Shown: positions 9,117-18,548, counted from the first letter of the stretch. The stretch: 64,000 bases of DNA from an uncultured Oscillospiraceae bacterium (GCA_910583885.1 CAJUAC010000005.1:1-64000), one strand, 5' to 3'. The notes: generated by a model from the sequence alone, not told the origin. Made by a program: numbers and translations.

Positions 9117-10508
9117 ATGAAAAAGGTATTGTGCCTTTTGGTGGGGCTTTCCCTGGTTTTCTGCATGACAGCATGTCATAAGGAAATGCCTGCCTCTGAG
9201 AAAACTGTATCTGCGGAGGAAACACCTGATGTAACAACAGAAAACAATTCCACAAATGATAAAGAGGTCATGCCGGGAACAACGCTGTTCTGGGAAACAG
9301 CCATCGCCCCGGTACAGTATAAGATCGACTGGACTGTTGAGGGGACAACGGAAACCTACATTCAGGAACTGACAAAGCCAAAATATCAAGGCCGCGCAGG
9401 CGGCAGTGAAGGCGGCCGCGCCGCCGCTGATTGGCTGGCGGAGCAGTTCAGCCGGGTTGGTTTGCAGCAGCTCCCGACTCTCGGCAGTTGGAAACAGAGC
9501 TATCAGACCCATGTTACGTCCGTTTTTCCAGGTGAGGCTTTTATCGTTTCTCCTGACGGGCAGGAAACAGAGCTGAAGCTGGGCGAAGACTGGGCCTTCC
9601 GCGCATCCCCGGACATAGTGGAACTTACAGCCCCCCTTTCTACAGACAATACGCTCTACAGTGATGGTAAGGCGATATGGGATGCCAAAGAAGATCCCAA
9701 GAACGCGAACCGAAAACTCTGTTTAACATCAGGAGATGTGTCCAAAGGCATCAGTTATACCAATGCGTCAGGAAATCCCAGCCGAATCCTTGTCACAGAC
9801 GCTGTCTACGAGCAGCTGAAAACCGAAGGCTACCAGCTCCATTTACAACTTCCTGATGCCGTTGATGAAGAGGGCTCTGCTGACAATGTTGTTGGTTTTC
9901 TCCCCGGCAAGGACCATACAAAGGCAGTTGTCCTCGGCGCAAATTTTGACGGACCAGGTCAGTGCGGTCCGCTCTTAATGCCTGGCGCTTACAATAATGC
10001 TTCCGGCGTAGCGACGCTGATTCAAACCGCAGAGTGGCTGGCGCAATCGGATGAACTGCCTTGTGATGTGATCTTTGCCGCCTTCAATACAGAGGATAAC
10101 CGCAAGAACGGTTCTGCTGCACTGTCTGACCATATCGAGGAACAGTATACACAGATTCGCATGGTCAACCTGAAGTGTATTGGGTGGAAGGGCCAGCCAA
10201 TCACAGTCTATGGGGTAAATTCCGAAGCTACTCTGCGCAGCAGTCTGGCTGGTGGCCTGGGGCTTCAGTACGCTGACCGGGATATTGGTTCAGACGAGAA
10301 AGCATTCTATAAAGAAACGATGAGTAGTGTTCTCCTGTTTCAGGACGCGTGCCTGAGCGATTCAAACATAACTGCTACGTTAAACACCATCTATGATACT
10401 GTAGACAACTTGGACTTTGCCCTGCTGGATAATCTAGCCAAAAATCTGGCGGCTTGGGTCATTGAGCGCGGTGATGAGCCGTTGACAGCCTATGTGGTAT
10501 ATTGGTAG
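9117..10508 (+). CDS. M28-peptidase-like lipoprotein lacking metal ligands
   Basis: A 463-residue protein with a lipoprotein signal (hydrophobic 4-17, lipid Cys20 in TAC) and a Ser/Thr/Glu linker. From about residue 75 it follows the M28 aminopeptidase fold: GRAGGSEGGRAAADWLAEQF, VVLGANFDGPG, PGAYNNASGVATL and FNTEDNRKNGSAAL. By alignment in mind with the Aeromonas aminopeptidase, the zinc ligands are replaced: His by Asn276, bridging Asp by Asn293, Glu-Glu by Glu326-Asp327, Asp by Lys353, and the late His region reads IYDTVDN. The frame is intact, so it is probably a binding or regulatory lipoprotein, not an active protease. It is last in the operon with the two permeases and ATPase. Confidence 0.78.
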   Translation: MKKVLCLLVGLSLVFCMTACHKEMPASEKTVSAEETPDVTTENNSTNDKEVMPGTTLFWETAIAPVQYKIDWTVEGTTETYIQELTKPKYQGRAGGSEGGRAAADWLAEQFSRVGLQQLPTLGSWKQSYQTHVTSVFPGEAFIVSPDGQETELKLGEDWAFRASPDIVELTAPLSTDNTLYSDGKAIWDAKEDPKNANRKLCLTSGDVSKGISYTNASGNPSRILVTDAVYEQLKTEGYQLHLQLPDAVDEEGSADNVVGFLPGKDHTKAVVLGANFDGPGQCGPLLMPGAYNNASGVATLIQTAEWLAQSDELPCDVIFAAFNTEDNRKNGSAALSDHIEEQYTQIRMVNLKCIGWKGQPITVYGVNSEATLRSSLAGGLGLQYADRDIGSDEKAFYKETMSSVLLFQDACLSDSNITATLNTIYDTVDNLDFALLDNLAKNLAAWVIERGDEPLTAYVVYW

Positions 10509-10602
10509 GGTTCTCGCAAAAACATACTGTGATAGAGGGCAGAACACAACATCAGGGAAGCAGAATACCGGGAAACAGAATGCTGGGAAAGGAGACTGAC
10601 GG

Positions 10603-11463
10603 ATGGTACAGCCAAAATCCATTTTGCTCAAGCTGACGCAGGGCTACGGAGACTTCACCAATGCGGAGAAGAAAATTGCGGACTACATCCTTGCCCACAC
10701 ACTGGCGGCGCAGTACATGACCATCACAGAGCTGGCGGGGGCGTCCGGTGTAGCTGAGGCCACGCTGACCCGCTTCTGCCGGCGGCTTGGCTGCAGCGGC
10801 TTCGGCGCCTTTAAGCTGTCCCTTGCAAGGGAGGAGTCCGCCGCCCGCGGCGGCGAAGAGCTTCGCGGGGAGGGCCTCAGCCCTGAGGACAGCGTGGAGG
10901 AGCTGTGCTACAAGCTCTATAACGCCAACCAGGAGGCGCTGAACCAGACCTACCGCCTGGTGGACCCGGACCGGGTGTCCCAGGCGGTGGATATCATTGG
11001 CCGGGCTGGACAGATCTACTGCTGCGGCCAGGGCGGGTCCTCCATCATGGCTATGGAGGCCTGGGGCCGGTTTATTACGGTCACCAACAAGATCCACTGG
11101 ATCCAGGACTCCCACATGCAGGCCATGGCCGCGGCCCTGCTGGAGAAGGATGACGCCATCCTCTTCTTTTCCTTCTCCGGCGCCACGCGGGATCTGATGG
11201 ACATCGCCCGCATCGCCCAGGAGCGCGGCGTGCGCATGGTGCTGATCACCGGGGCGACCACCGCCCCCGCCGCTGCGTTTGCCGAGGTGCTGCTGCTGTG
11301 CGGCGCGGTGGAGGGGCCGCTGCAGATGGGCTCCGTGGCCGCCAAGGTGTCCCAGCTCTACATCATTGACGTGCTCTTCAACGAATTCTGCCGCCGGGAC
11401 AGGGGGCTGACAGACAGGAACCAGGCCCTGACCGCCGAAGCCATCTCCAACAAATACCTATAG
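10603..11463 (+). CDS. MurR/RpiR-family transcriptional regulator
   Basis: A 286-residue regulator with the N-terminal RpiR helix-turn-helix (about 1-77: LTQGYGDFTNAEKKIADYIL, then ITELAGASGVAEATLTRFCRRLG) and a C-terminal SIS sugar-phosphate-binding domain (about 125-260). RpiR proteins respond to phosphosugars and often control amino-sugar or sialic acid operons. It converges on the SGNH gene four bases away and lies close to the sialidase promoter, where an inverted repeat could be its operator. A GGAAAGGAG site precedes the ATG. The effector is unknown; N-acetylmannosamine-6-P or a similar compound is a reasonable guess. Confidence 0.87.
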   Translation: MVQPKSILLKLTQGYGDFTNAEKKIADYILAHTLAAQYMTITELAGASGVAEATLTRFCRRLGCSGFGAFKLSLAREESAARGGEELRGEGLSPEDSVEELCYKLYNANQEALNQTYRLVDPDRVSQAVDIIGRAGQIYCCGQGGSSIMAMEAWGRFITVTNKIHWIQDSHMQAMAAALLEKDDAILFFSFSGATRDLMDIARIAQERGVRMVLITGATTAPAAAFAEVLLLCGAVEGPLQMGSVAAKVSQLYIIDVLFNEFCRRDRGLTDRNQALTAEAISNKYL

Positions 11464-11466
11464 TGC

Positions 11467-12513
11467 TCATCCGAACAGCGCCTTCCGCAGACTGGGATAG
11501 ACCGCCTCCGCCATCCGCCAGAAGCCCAGGTCGTTGGGGTGGATGCCGTCCACCGTGCAGCTGTCCCTGCCCTGATCCCCCAGCAGGGCGTCCCCGTCGA
11601 CAAACCAAATTCTGGCTCCCCTGGAGGCGGCCCACTGGCAGCTCTCCTGGATGATCTCCCTGCGCTCCGCGTCCTCACCCCGCAGATCTGGGTTGGGCCG
11701 GGACAGCGCCACCACCGGCAGCCGGGGATTTTTGTCCAGAATCACCTCCAGGAAGGGCCGGTGGGTCTGGCGCAGGGCCTCCGGCGAGGGGGCGTTGTGG
11801 TCGTAGTCATAGACAAAGCAGCTCATGGACAGGCCGGCGATGTACTCCGCCATCCACCGCTCCCCCTTTGCGCTGCCGCTGAAGCCCAGGCAGAGGTAGT
11901 CGCTGTCCAGCCACCGGGATACCAGGGCGCAGTAGGTGTTGGAGGTCCGTCCGGCGCAGGCCCCCTGGGTGATGGAGGAGCCATAGAACACAACCGGCGG
12001 CTCCACGGCGTAGGGGGGCGGAGCCAGCAGCTCTGCCCCCGGCTCCAGGCCCAGCTCCAGCAGCTCCACGCCGTCATACAGGGGCAGGTACAGCGTGACG
12101 GTCTCCAGCTCCCCTGTGAGGGGGATCTCGCTGCTGAGCAGCCGCTCCCCCAGGGGCGGCCAGCGGGTGGCGCAGTACCGGGCCCCGGGGCCATCGCCCA
12201 GATAGCAGTCTACACCGGCGCATCCGGCGTAGGCCATATGCGGCAGCCCCGCCCCGCTGGTGATCTGCATCCGCAGGCCCAGCCGCCGGGAGTTGGTTCG
12301 AAAGCGGACCCGCCCTCCGCTGGTGTTGGTGGTGAGCGGAAGCAGCTTTTCGCTGGCCATAGCCCGCTGCGGCGCAGGGAGGCGGGCATATTCTCCGGGG
12401 ACCAGGCCGCAGATGCGGGCGGCTGTCCGGCGCACGTCAGCAAAGCGCAGGCCATCCTCCAGCGGCACTGCCTTCAGGTTGGCGTCAAGCACATCTAAAC
12501 GGGCTGCTGTCAT
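11467..12513 (-). CDS. SGNH-family hydrolase, candidate glycan O-acetylesterase
   Basis: A 348-residue protein with an N-terminal beta-rich domain (about 1-165) and an SGNH hydrolase domain: nucleophile block GSSIT (178-182), GFSGSAKGE glycine block, DYDHNAPS in place of the usual GxND block, and DGIHPND (about 322-328) with the catalytic Asp and His. No signal peptide, so it is cytoplasmic. Two in-frame ATG codons exist; the second (12513) has an AAAGG site at proper spacing, the first touches that site. Placed divergently from the sialidase, it may remove O-acetyl groups from sialic acid or another sugar; that substrate is inferred from context. Confidence 0.75.
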   Translation of the reverse strand: MTAARLDVLDANLKAVPLEDGLRFADVRRTAARICGLVPGEYARLPAPQRAMASEKLLPLTTNTSGGRVRFRTNSRRLGLRMQITSGAGLPHMAYAGCAGVDCYLGDGPGARYCATRWPPLGERLLSSEIPLTGELETVTLYLPLYDGVELLELGLEPGAELLAPPPYAVEPPVVFYGSSITQGACAGRTSNTYCALVSRWLDSDYLCLGFSGSAKGERWMAEYIAGLSMSCFVYDYDHNAPSPEALRQTHRPFLEVILDKNPRLPVVALSRPNPDLRGEDAERREIIQESCQWAASRGARIWFVDGDALLGDQGRDSCTVDGIHPNDLGFWRMAEAVYPSLRKALFG

Positions 12514-12559
12514 CCAATTCATCCTTTCTTGTTCGTTTTTTCTCCTTTTCATCCTATTA

Positions 12560-12588
12560 AATATATCACGTTGGCGGCTCCATGACAA
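12560..12588 (-). promoter_or_regulatory. Promoter of the SGNH gene
   Basis: On the minus strand TTGTCA and TATATT are separated by 17 bases, ending about 45 bases before the start codon. The 353-base gap 12514-12866 otherwise holds only this and the sialidase promoter. Confidence 0.5.
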
Positions 12589-12797
12589 GAGCGCCTGTCT
12601 GCCCTGCGGGACAAGCAGATACGGAAGCAGATGAAAATAATTTTCGTTTTTTCCGGGCCGCTCGCCTGTGCGGCGACACTGCCGCCAGACACAGCTCTGT
12701 AGGATTTTTGTCATTCTCTATATTGCCAGGGAATGTATAGGGGTGGATGCTGTCGTATTGCACAAAAAGTAGAGGAAATCATTATCCAGTTTGTCTC

Positions 12798-12826
12798 TAT
12801 ACAAGTTGGGCGTGGTCTTGTATAAT
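12798..12826 (+). promoter_or_regulatory. Sialidase promoter with overlapping inverted repeat
   Basis: A consensus TATAAT (12821-12826) has only a weak -35 region. A perfect inverted repeat, TATACAAG and CTTGTATA separated by 11 bases (12798-12824), covers the -35 to -10 span. It is well placed for a repressor or activator, the neighbouring RpiR protein being the obvious candidate. The first gene starts at 12867 behind an AAAGGGGG site. Confidence 0.55.
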
Positions 12827-12866
12827 AAATAAAAAAGAAATTTATTTTCTATAAAGGGGGCTGCCG

Positions 12867-14681
12867 ATGTTTTATCAGTGGGAAGGGCCCTGCGCCTTTG
12901 ATGGTGCGAGGGCTTATATTGACCTCTCAGACCACCTCCATCGCATTTTACAGAGCCGGGCCTTTAGTGCGGACATTGTGTTCTGCACCGAGGACCCCGG
13001 GTATCTGCCCCTGCTGGCGGTCTATTATAAGGAGAGCCTGCTGCCGGATTTCTCCCTGTGCCTCCACAAGGGCCTGCCTGCGCTGACCATCCGGCGCGGC
13101 GGGGGACTGAAAGTCCTCACTGGCGGGGAGGCCGTCTGCGACGGGCAGCGGCATCTGGTGAGCTTCCGGGGCTGCGAGGCTGGCGTCCGGGTCTACCTGG
13201 ACGGCGAGCTGGCGGCAGAGGACCAGGCGCCGGGCCCCTGGTGTGAATTTGGCTATGTGGGCTTTTTCACCGCCGGTCGGGGAACCCAGGCGGACGTATA
13301 CCAGTATTTTCGCGGGGAGCTGTTCTCCCTGTCCCTGTCGGATCAGGAGGAGTCCCTGCCGGACTGGAGAGCAGCGGAGCGCCTGCCCAGACAGGACCTG
13401 TTTGCCAGGGGTATGGCCGGTGTAGAGAACTACCGTATCCCCTGTCTTCTGACTGTGGGGGACACCACTGTCGCCTGCGCTGACGCGCGGGTAGAGGCCC
13501 CCGGCGACAACCCCAACCACATCTGCCGTGCTGTCCGGATCAGCCGGGACAGCGGGAAAACCTGGTCCCCAATCCGCCTGCTGTGCGACTATGGCGGCGT
13601 AGGCAGGGCGGACGGAGCGGCGGCCATTGACGGCTCCCTCCTCTACGACCGGCAGGCGGATGTCCTCTTCATGCTCTACAGCCACACCTCCGCCGGCGTC
13701 GGCGCCATGGCCTCCCAGCCCGGCACAGGCTTTGACCGGGAGGGCCGCAGGCTCCTCTGGGGAGAGAACGGTGAGACATATCTGCGGGAGCCTGATGGGC
13801 GCATTGTCGATACAGACGGCAGAGACACAGGCTTCCGGGCGGATGTCTGGGGCAGGCTCACCCGCGACGGTGCGCCCCAGGGCAGCATCTGCCACGGCCA
13901 GCGGCTGTTCCGCCAGGCGGACACCTCCTTCCTCCAGATCATAGAGAGCCGGGACCGGGGCGAAACCTGGTCAGAGCCCCGGGAGCTGAACCCCCAGGTG
14001 AAGGAGGAGTGGATGAAGTTCATCGGCGCGGGGCCCGGGACCGGGATCCAGCTCCGGGAGGGACCCCACAGGGGCAGGCTGCTCTACCCGGTGTACTACT
14101 CCAGTGAGAACGGAAGAACCTTCTCCAGCGGCGCTATTTACTCCGATGACCACGGCAGGACCTGGAGGCGGGGTGCTTCGGTAAACGACGGCCGCCTCTT
14201 TGAGGGCCGGATCATCAGCGCCCGGGATGTGGATGACCCCATGGCCAACCTGGGGGAGTGCCAGCTGGCGGAGCTGCCCGGCGGGAGAGTGCGCATCTTT
14301 CTGCGCAATCCGTTACAGCACTGCACCGCCGCAGCCTTCAGCGATGACGGCGGCGAGAGCTGGCACAGCTTTGCCCATCAGGAGGCCCTGCCGGATCCGG
14401 AGTGTCAGAGCCATGTCCTCCGGATTGACGAAGAGGAGCGGAGTCTCTGGCTCTTCTCCAACCCCGCCGATGAGACCGGACGGGTGCGGGGTACTGTGCG
14501 CCTGAGTGTGGATGGCACCGAATCCTGGTGCGCCCAGCGGCTCATCGAGCCCGGCGAGTTCGCCTACAGCTGCATGGCGCAGCTGCCGGACGGACAGATC
14601 GGCATCCTCTACGAGGGACGGGATCTGGCCCAGCGCTTTGTGCGCTTCCCCCGCTCCTGGCTCTCGGAGGCGGGGCAATAG
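12867..14681 (+). CDS. Exo-alpha-sialidase, GH33, without export signal
   Basis: A 604-residue sialidase. Residues 1-165 form a LamG/lectin-like beta domain; the rest is a six-bladed propeller. Hallmarks: YRIP with the first triad Arg (R190), the Asp in GDNPN after ADAR as likely acid, four Asp-boxes (SRDSGKTW, SRDRGETW, SDDHGRTW, SDDGGESW), the GECQLAEL and FLRNP blocks carrying Glu and Arg, and the nucleophile pair Tyr567 and Glu583 in AYSCM and GILYE. It removes terminal sialic acid from glycans. No signal peptide or anchor is present, unlike secreted sialidases, so it should act inside the cell on imported oligosaccharides. It heads the importer operon. Confidence 0.88.
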   Translation: MFYQWEGPCAFDGARAYIDLSDHLHRILQSRAFSADIVFCTEDPGYLPLLAVYYKESLLPDFSLCLHKGLPALTIRRGGGLKVLTGGEAVCDGQRHLVSFRGCEAGVRVYLDGELAAEDQAPGPWCEFGYVGFFTAGRGTQADVYQYFRGELFSLSLSDQEESLPDWRAAERLPRQDLFARGMAGVENYRIPCLLTVGDTTVACADARVEAPGDNPNHICRAVRISRDSGKTWSPIRLLCDYGGVGRADGAAAIDGSLLYDRQADVLFMLYSHTSAGVGAMASQPGTGFDREGRRLLWGENGETYLREPDGRIVDTDGRDTGFRADVWGRLTRDGAPQGSICHGQRLFRQADTSFLQIIESRDRGETWSEPRELNPQVKEEWMKFIGAGPGTGIQLREGPHRGRLLYPVYYSSENGRTFSSGAIYSDDHGRTWRRGASVNDGRLFEGRIISARDVDDPMANLGECQLAELPGGRVRIFLRNPLQHCTAAAFSDDGGESWHSFAHQEALPDPECQSHVLRIDEEERSLWLFSNPADETGRVRGTVRLSVDGTESWCAQRLIEPGEFAYSCMAQLPDGQIGILYEGRDLAQRFVRFPRSWLSEAGQ

Positions 14682-14732
14682 AAACGTGTTCAGCAGGGGC
14701 GCGTCTGTTTCGGCGGAATTCAACCCCTGTGG

Positions 14733-14756
14733 ACAGCGGCGGCATGCCGCCGCTGT
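14733..14756. repeat. 24-base perfect palindrome between sialidase and binding-protein gene
   Basis: A perfect GC-rich palindrome (ACAGCGGCGGCA and its inverse) lies 51 bases after the sialidase stop. It may be a processing or partial termination hairpin that sets different transcript levels for the two genes. Confidence 0.5.
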
Positions 14757-14819
14757 TCTCCATATTATATGGAGAACAGGAATATATTCTTGAGGAAAAG
14801 AAAAGGAAGGAGTCACTCT

Positions 14820-16514
14820 ATGAAGAAGATGAACAAGCGCATTCTCTCCCTGATCCTGGCACTGGTGCTGTCCGCCATGTGCCTGGTCGGCTGCGGCGGC
14901 AACGACAATGGCCAAGCGGCCAATCCGTCTGAGGACAACACCCCCGCTGCCACTACGCCCGACAACAGCACGTCCGCCCCTGCGGACTCCGCGACAGCCA
15001 GTGGCACAAAGGAGCTGAAGCTGGCAACCGTGATTGAGGGCGCCGCTGACAAGACGCGCTATCCCTGGCACAACCCCCAGGGCCCCGAGGTAGCGTCGAT
15101 GTACCGCTCCCTGCTGCTGGCGGACGCCAATCTGACGGACGTCACCCCCGACCTGGCAACGGACTACTCTGTCTCTGACGACGGCCTGACCTACACCTTC
15201 ACCATCAAGGAGGGCGTGAAGTGGTCCGACGGCGAGGACTTTAATGCTGAGGACGTGGCGTTCAGCATCAAGACCAACCTGAAGGTTGCCTCCGGCAACG
15301 CCATCTTCACCAACGCCTTCACCAAGATCGACGGCGCTGAGGCCTGGCGCGACGGCAGCGCGGACGACCTGTCCGGCCTGAAGGTGGACGGCAACGTGGT
15401 GACCATCACCCTCTCCTCCCCCTACGGCGCTTTTATCCCTGTTATTGCCCAGTTCTGCATCCTGCCTGAGCACGCGGTCAAGGACTACGACCCCCTGGAG
15501 CTGCACAACAGCGACTACTGGTCCAAGCCCGTCACCTGCGGCGCCTTTAAGCTGGGCGAGATGAGCCCGGGCAACTACTACACCCTGGTGCCCAATGAGT
15601 ATTATGAGGGCACCCCCTGGAAGATCGAGCAGATTACCAACTACTTCGTGCCCGACCTCCTGGTGGCTGCCCAGGCCGGCAACAACGACTTTATGAACAC
15701 CAACATCCCCGAGACCATCAGCGAGCTGGGCAAGCTGGACTTCATGGAGATGCACCCCATCGACATCCTGTTCTACCGCTATTTCATCTGCAACATGAAG
15801 GGCGTGGACGGCAATGAGAACCCGGTCATGCAGGACAAGCGGGTCCGCGAGGCCATCCTCTATGCTATCGACCGCGAGACCATTGCCGAGCAGCTCTATC
15901 CGGGCCTGGCCCACGTGCTCCACTCCGGCGTGCCCAACGACTATGCCGAGTACAACGGCGTGGCCTATGAGTACAACCCCGAGAAGGCCAAGCAGCTTCT
16001 GGAGGAGGCTGGCTATGACTTCAACCACACCTTCCGCATCCTGTACTACTACTCCGATCAGAACTCCATCGACTTCATGGACACCATCGCCTACTACCTG
16101 CGGGAGGTCGGCATGAAGGTGGAGACCACCCAGAGCCAGCAGGGCACGGTGGATCTGTTCCAGACCCGCAACTACGACGTGGGCTACAAGGGCCTGTCCG
16201 CTTTCTCCATTGCTGAGTGGTACGGCGAGTACGACTCCAGCAATGCCAACTTCCAGAACATCTTCGGCGGCGACACCCAGTTTGACGAAGGCTCTGCCGC
16301 CATCGCTGCTGAGGCCGACCCTGCCAAGCGCAGCGAGATCATCAAGGAGCTCCAGACGCTGGAGCAGGAGAACCTCTACAAGCTGCCCCTGTACACCATC
16401 GGCAACAACATCTTCATCAACACCGACCATGTGAAGCTGCCTGACGGCGTGACCTTCGGCAACCCCTGGTATCTGTACGATATGGATATGGCCAACTGGG
16501 AGATCATCGGCTGA
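14820..16514 (+). CDS. Extracellular solute-binding lipoprotein, SBP family 5
   Basis: A 564-residue lipoprotein with a signal peptide ending in LVGC (Cys25), an acidic/threonine-rich linker, and a family-5 binding protein body: LTYTFTIKEGVKWSDGEDFNAEDV, PVTCGAFKLGEMSPG, the KRVREAILYAIDRETI block and YNPEKAKQLLEEAGYDF. Family 5 proteins bind peptides, but the Haemophilus ducreyi SatA protein of this family binds sialic acid, so a sialoside ligand fits the neighbours. ATG at 14820 follows AAGGAAGGAG; an upstream in-frame ATG lacks a site. Followed by two permeases and two ATPases. Confidence 0.88.
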   Translation: MKKMNKRILSLILALVLSAMCLVGCGGNDNGQAANPSEDNTPAATTPDNSTSAPADSATASGTKELKLATVIEGAADKTRYPWHNPQGPEVASMYRSLLLADANLTDVTPDLATDYSVSDDGLTYTFTIKEGVKWSDGEDFNAEDVAFSIKTNLKVASGNAIFTNAFTKIDGAEAWRDGSADDLSGLKVDGNVVTITLSSPYGAFIPVIAQFCILPEHAVKDYDPLELHNSDYWSKPVTCGAFKLGEMSPGNYYTLVPNEYYEGTPWKIEQITNYFVPDLLVAAQAGNNDFMNTNIPETISELGKLDFMEMHPIDILFYRYFICNMKGVDGNENPVMQDKRVREAILYAIDRETIAEQLYPGLAHVLHSGVPNDYAEYNGVAYEYNPEKAKQLLEEAGYDFNHTFRILYYYSDQNSIDFMDTIAYYLREVGMKVETTQSQQGTVDLFQTRNYDVGYKGLSAFSIAEWYGEYDSSNANFQNIFGGDTQFDEGSAAIAAEADPAKRSEIIKELQTLEQENLYKLPLYTIGNNIFINTDHVKLPDGVTFGNPWYLYDMDMANWEIIG

Positions 16515-16562
16515 TCTTGACACACGGTCCTGTATTTAGCACACCGATGCAACTGCCTCGGG

Positions 16563-16593
16563 GGAGGCGCAGCCCTTTGCGCCTCCTCCTTTT
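16563..16593 (+). terminator. Attenuator-type hairpin after the binding-protein gene
   Basis: GGAGGCGCA pairs with TGCGCCTCC around a short loop and is followed by a T-rich run. Such partial terminators commonly let the binding protein be made in excess over the permeases that follow. Confidence 0.6.
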
Positions 16594-16675
16594 GTATTTC
16601 CCTAAAAACGGAGAAGAGATCAAAATCAGGCGTCCCGCCTCCAAACGGGCGGCCTGAGGGAAGGAGAGGAAGAAT

Positions 16676-17632
16676 TTGCTGAAATTCATCGGGAAGAAGC
16701 TGCTTCAGATGATCCCCATGCTGCTACTGATCAGCTTTATCGTATTTGGAGGGCTGCAGCTGATGGATGTAGACCCCATCAGCTACATGGTTACCCCTGA
16801 TATGGCCGCTAGCGCGGAGAATCAGGAGGCCCTCCGGGAGCAGCTGGGGCTCAACGACCCCTTTGTGGTCCGCTATTTCAACTGGGTGAAGGATCTGGTC
16901 ACCGGCGACTTTGGCTACAGCATTGTCAACGGCACCTCCATCGCCTCACTCCTGAAAACCAGGCTTCCAGCTACCTTTGAGCTGGCTATTATTGCCCTTG
17001 TCCTGTCCTCCTTCATCGGAATCGGGATCGGCATTATATCCGCCATCCGGCAAAACGGAATTATTGACTACGTCGGCCGCGTGTTCGCGGTGCTGGGACA
17101 GTCCATCCCCCAGTTCTTCTTTGGCATCTGCGCCATCCAGATCTTTGCCATCAAGCTGGGCTGGCTGCCTGTGAACGGACGCACCTCCCCCGGCGCCAGC
17201 GGCCTGGGTGACGCTGTCATCCACCTGGTGCTGCCGGTGCTGACTATGACGGTGGCCATGTGCGCCGTCCTCATGCGCTACTCCCGCAATACCATGCTGG
17301 GCGTACTCAACTGCGACTACATCAAGACCGCCCGTTCCAAGGGCATCCCGGAGTGGAAGGTGTACATCAAGCACGGCTTCCGCAACGCCATGCGGCCGGT
17401 GCTGGTCATTCTGTGCTTCCGCCTGCCCATGCTGATCGGCGGCTCGGTGGTTATTGAGTCCGTGTTCGGCTGGCCGGGCATCGGCTCCATCATCACCCAG
17501 TCCGTGGTTTCCGGCGACTATCCGGTGATCATGGTGACCACGCTGATGGTGGCGGCGGCCATTCTGGTGGCCAGCTTCCTGGTAGACGTGCTGACGGCGG
17601 CGCTGGACCCCAGGGTCCGGCTGGGCGAGTAG
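16676..17632 (+). CDS. ABC importer permease, DppB/OppB type
   Basis: A 318-residue inner-membrane permease with the DppB pattern: first helix at about 9-28, long periplasmic-side loop containing LGLNDPFVVRYFNWVKDLVTGDFGYS, then five helices, and the EAA-like loop ARSKGIPEWKVYIKHGFRNAM that docks the ATPases. The start is TTG at 16676, five bases behind an AAGGAGAGGA site; no better codon exists. Pairs with the next gene. Confidence 0.92.
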   Translation: MLKFIGKKLLQMIPMLLLISFIVFGGLQLMDVDPISYMVTPDMAASAENQEALREQLGLNDPFVVRYFNWVKDLVTGDFGYSIVNGTSIASLLKTRLPATFELAIIALVLSSFIGIGIGIISAIRQNGIIDYVGRVFAVLGQSIPQFFFGICAIQIFAIKLGWLPVNGRTSPGASGLGDAVIHLVLPVLTMTVAMCAVLMRYSRNTMLGVLNCDYIKTARSKGIPEWKVYIKHGFRNAMRPVLVILCFRLPMLIGGSVVIESVFGWPGIGSIITQSVVSGDYPVIMVTTLMVAAAILVASFLVDVLTAALDPRVRLGE

Positions 17633-17647
17633 GAAGGAGGGGCCAAA

Positions 17648-18538
17648 ATGAGTTCTCAGGCATCTACAATTCAGCAAGCCAGCAAGAAGCAGGCCTCCAG
17701 CCTGCTGCGCAAAAATATCCGAAAATTCGTCAACAACCGCCTAGCCATGATCGGCCTGGTGTTTGTGGCGGTGATTATCTTCACCGCTGTATTCGCCCCC
17801 TTGCTCACCAGCTATGATCCCAATGAGATCAGCCTGGGCGAGAAGAGCATGGGCCCCTGCGCGGAGCACATCCTGGGCACGGACAACCTGGGCCGGGACG
17901 TGTTCGCACGGGTGCTGTATGGTGGGTGCATCTCCATGCTCGTCAGCGTGCTGGGCGCACTGATGGGTTCTCTGGTGGGCATGGTGCTGGGCTCCCTGGC
18001 CGGCTACTTTGGCGGCAAGGTGGACATGGTGCTGGTGCGCCTGTCCGAGATCTTCCAGACCTTCCCGGAGATGATCCTCATTATGATCCTGGTGGCCATT
18101 CTGGGCCAGGGCGTGGGCAACCTGGTGCTGGTGTTCTCCATCACCGGCTGGATGACCACCTTCCGCATGGTGCGCAATGAGTTTCTGGTCCTGCGGGAGG
18201 AGACCTACGTCCAGGTCTGCGAGGCCTTCGGCATGTCCAAGGCAGCCATCATGTTCAAGCAGATTCTGCCCAACGTCCTCTCCCCGGTCATCGTGTCCAC
18301 CACCGTCAACGTGGCGGGCTTCATCCTCTCCGAGGCCAGCCTGAGCTTTTTGGGCGTGGGCGTGCCCTCGTCCGTGCCCACCTGGGGCAACATCCTCAAC
18401 GCCGCTAAGAGCGTGGAGGTGGTGTCCAACTACTGGTGGCTGTGGGCAGTGCCCGGCGGGGTGATCTCCATCTTTGTGCTGGCTATCAACTTCTTCGGCG
18501 ACGGCCTGCGGGACGTCCTCGATCCGAAACAGCAGTAA
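17648..18538 (+). CDS. ABC importer permease, DppC/OppC type
   Basis: A 296-residue permease with the DppC N-terminal domain (helix about 33-55, then TDNLGRDVFARVLYGGCIS) and five further helices. The docking loop reads EAFGMSKAAIMFKQILPNVLSPVIV. It follows DppB by 15 bases with a GGAAGGAGG site and forms the heterodimeric channel with it. Confidence 0.92.
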   Translation: MSSQASTIQQASKKQASSLLRKNIRKFVNNRLAMIGLVFVAVIIFTAVFAPLLTSYDPNEISLGEKSMGPCAEHILGTDNLGRDVFARVLYGGCISMLVSVLGALMGSLVGMVLGSLAGYFGGKVDMVLVRLSEIFQTFPEMILIMILVAILGQGVGNLVLVFSITGWMTTFRMVRNEFLVLREETYVQVCEAFGMSKAAIMFKQILPNVLSPVIVSTTVNVAGFILSEASLSFLGVGVPSSVPTWGNILNAAKSVEVVSNYWWLWAVPGGVISIFVLAINFFGDGLRDVLDPKQQ

Positions 18539-18548
18539 GGAGGGCGTC

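Noticed and set aside
14313..16523. Open minus-strand frame of 736 codons opposite the binding-protein gene
   Set aside because: Same GC artefact; no ribosome site and no recognisable motif.
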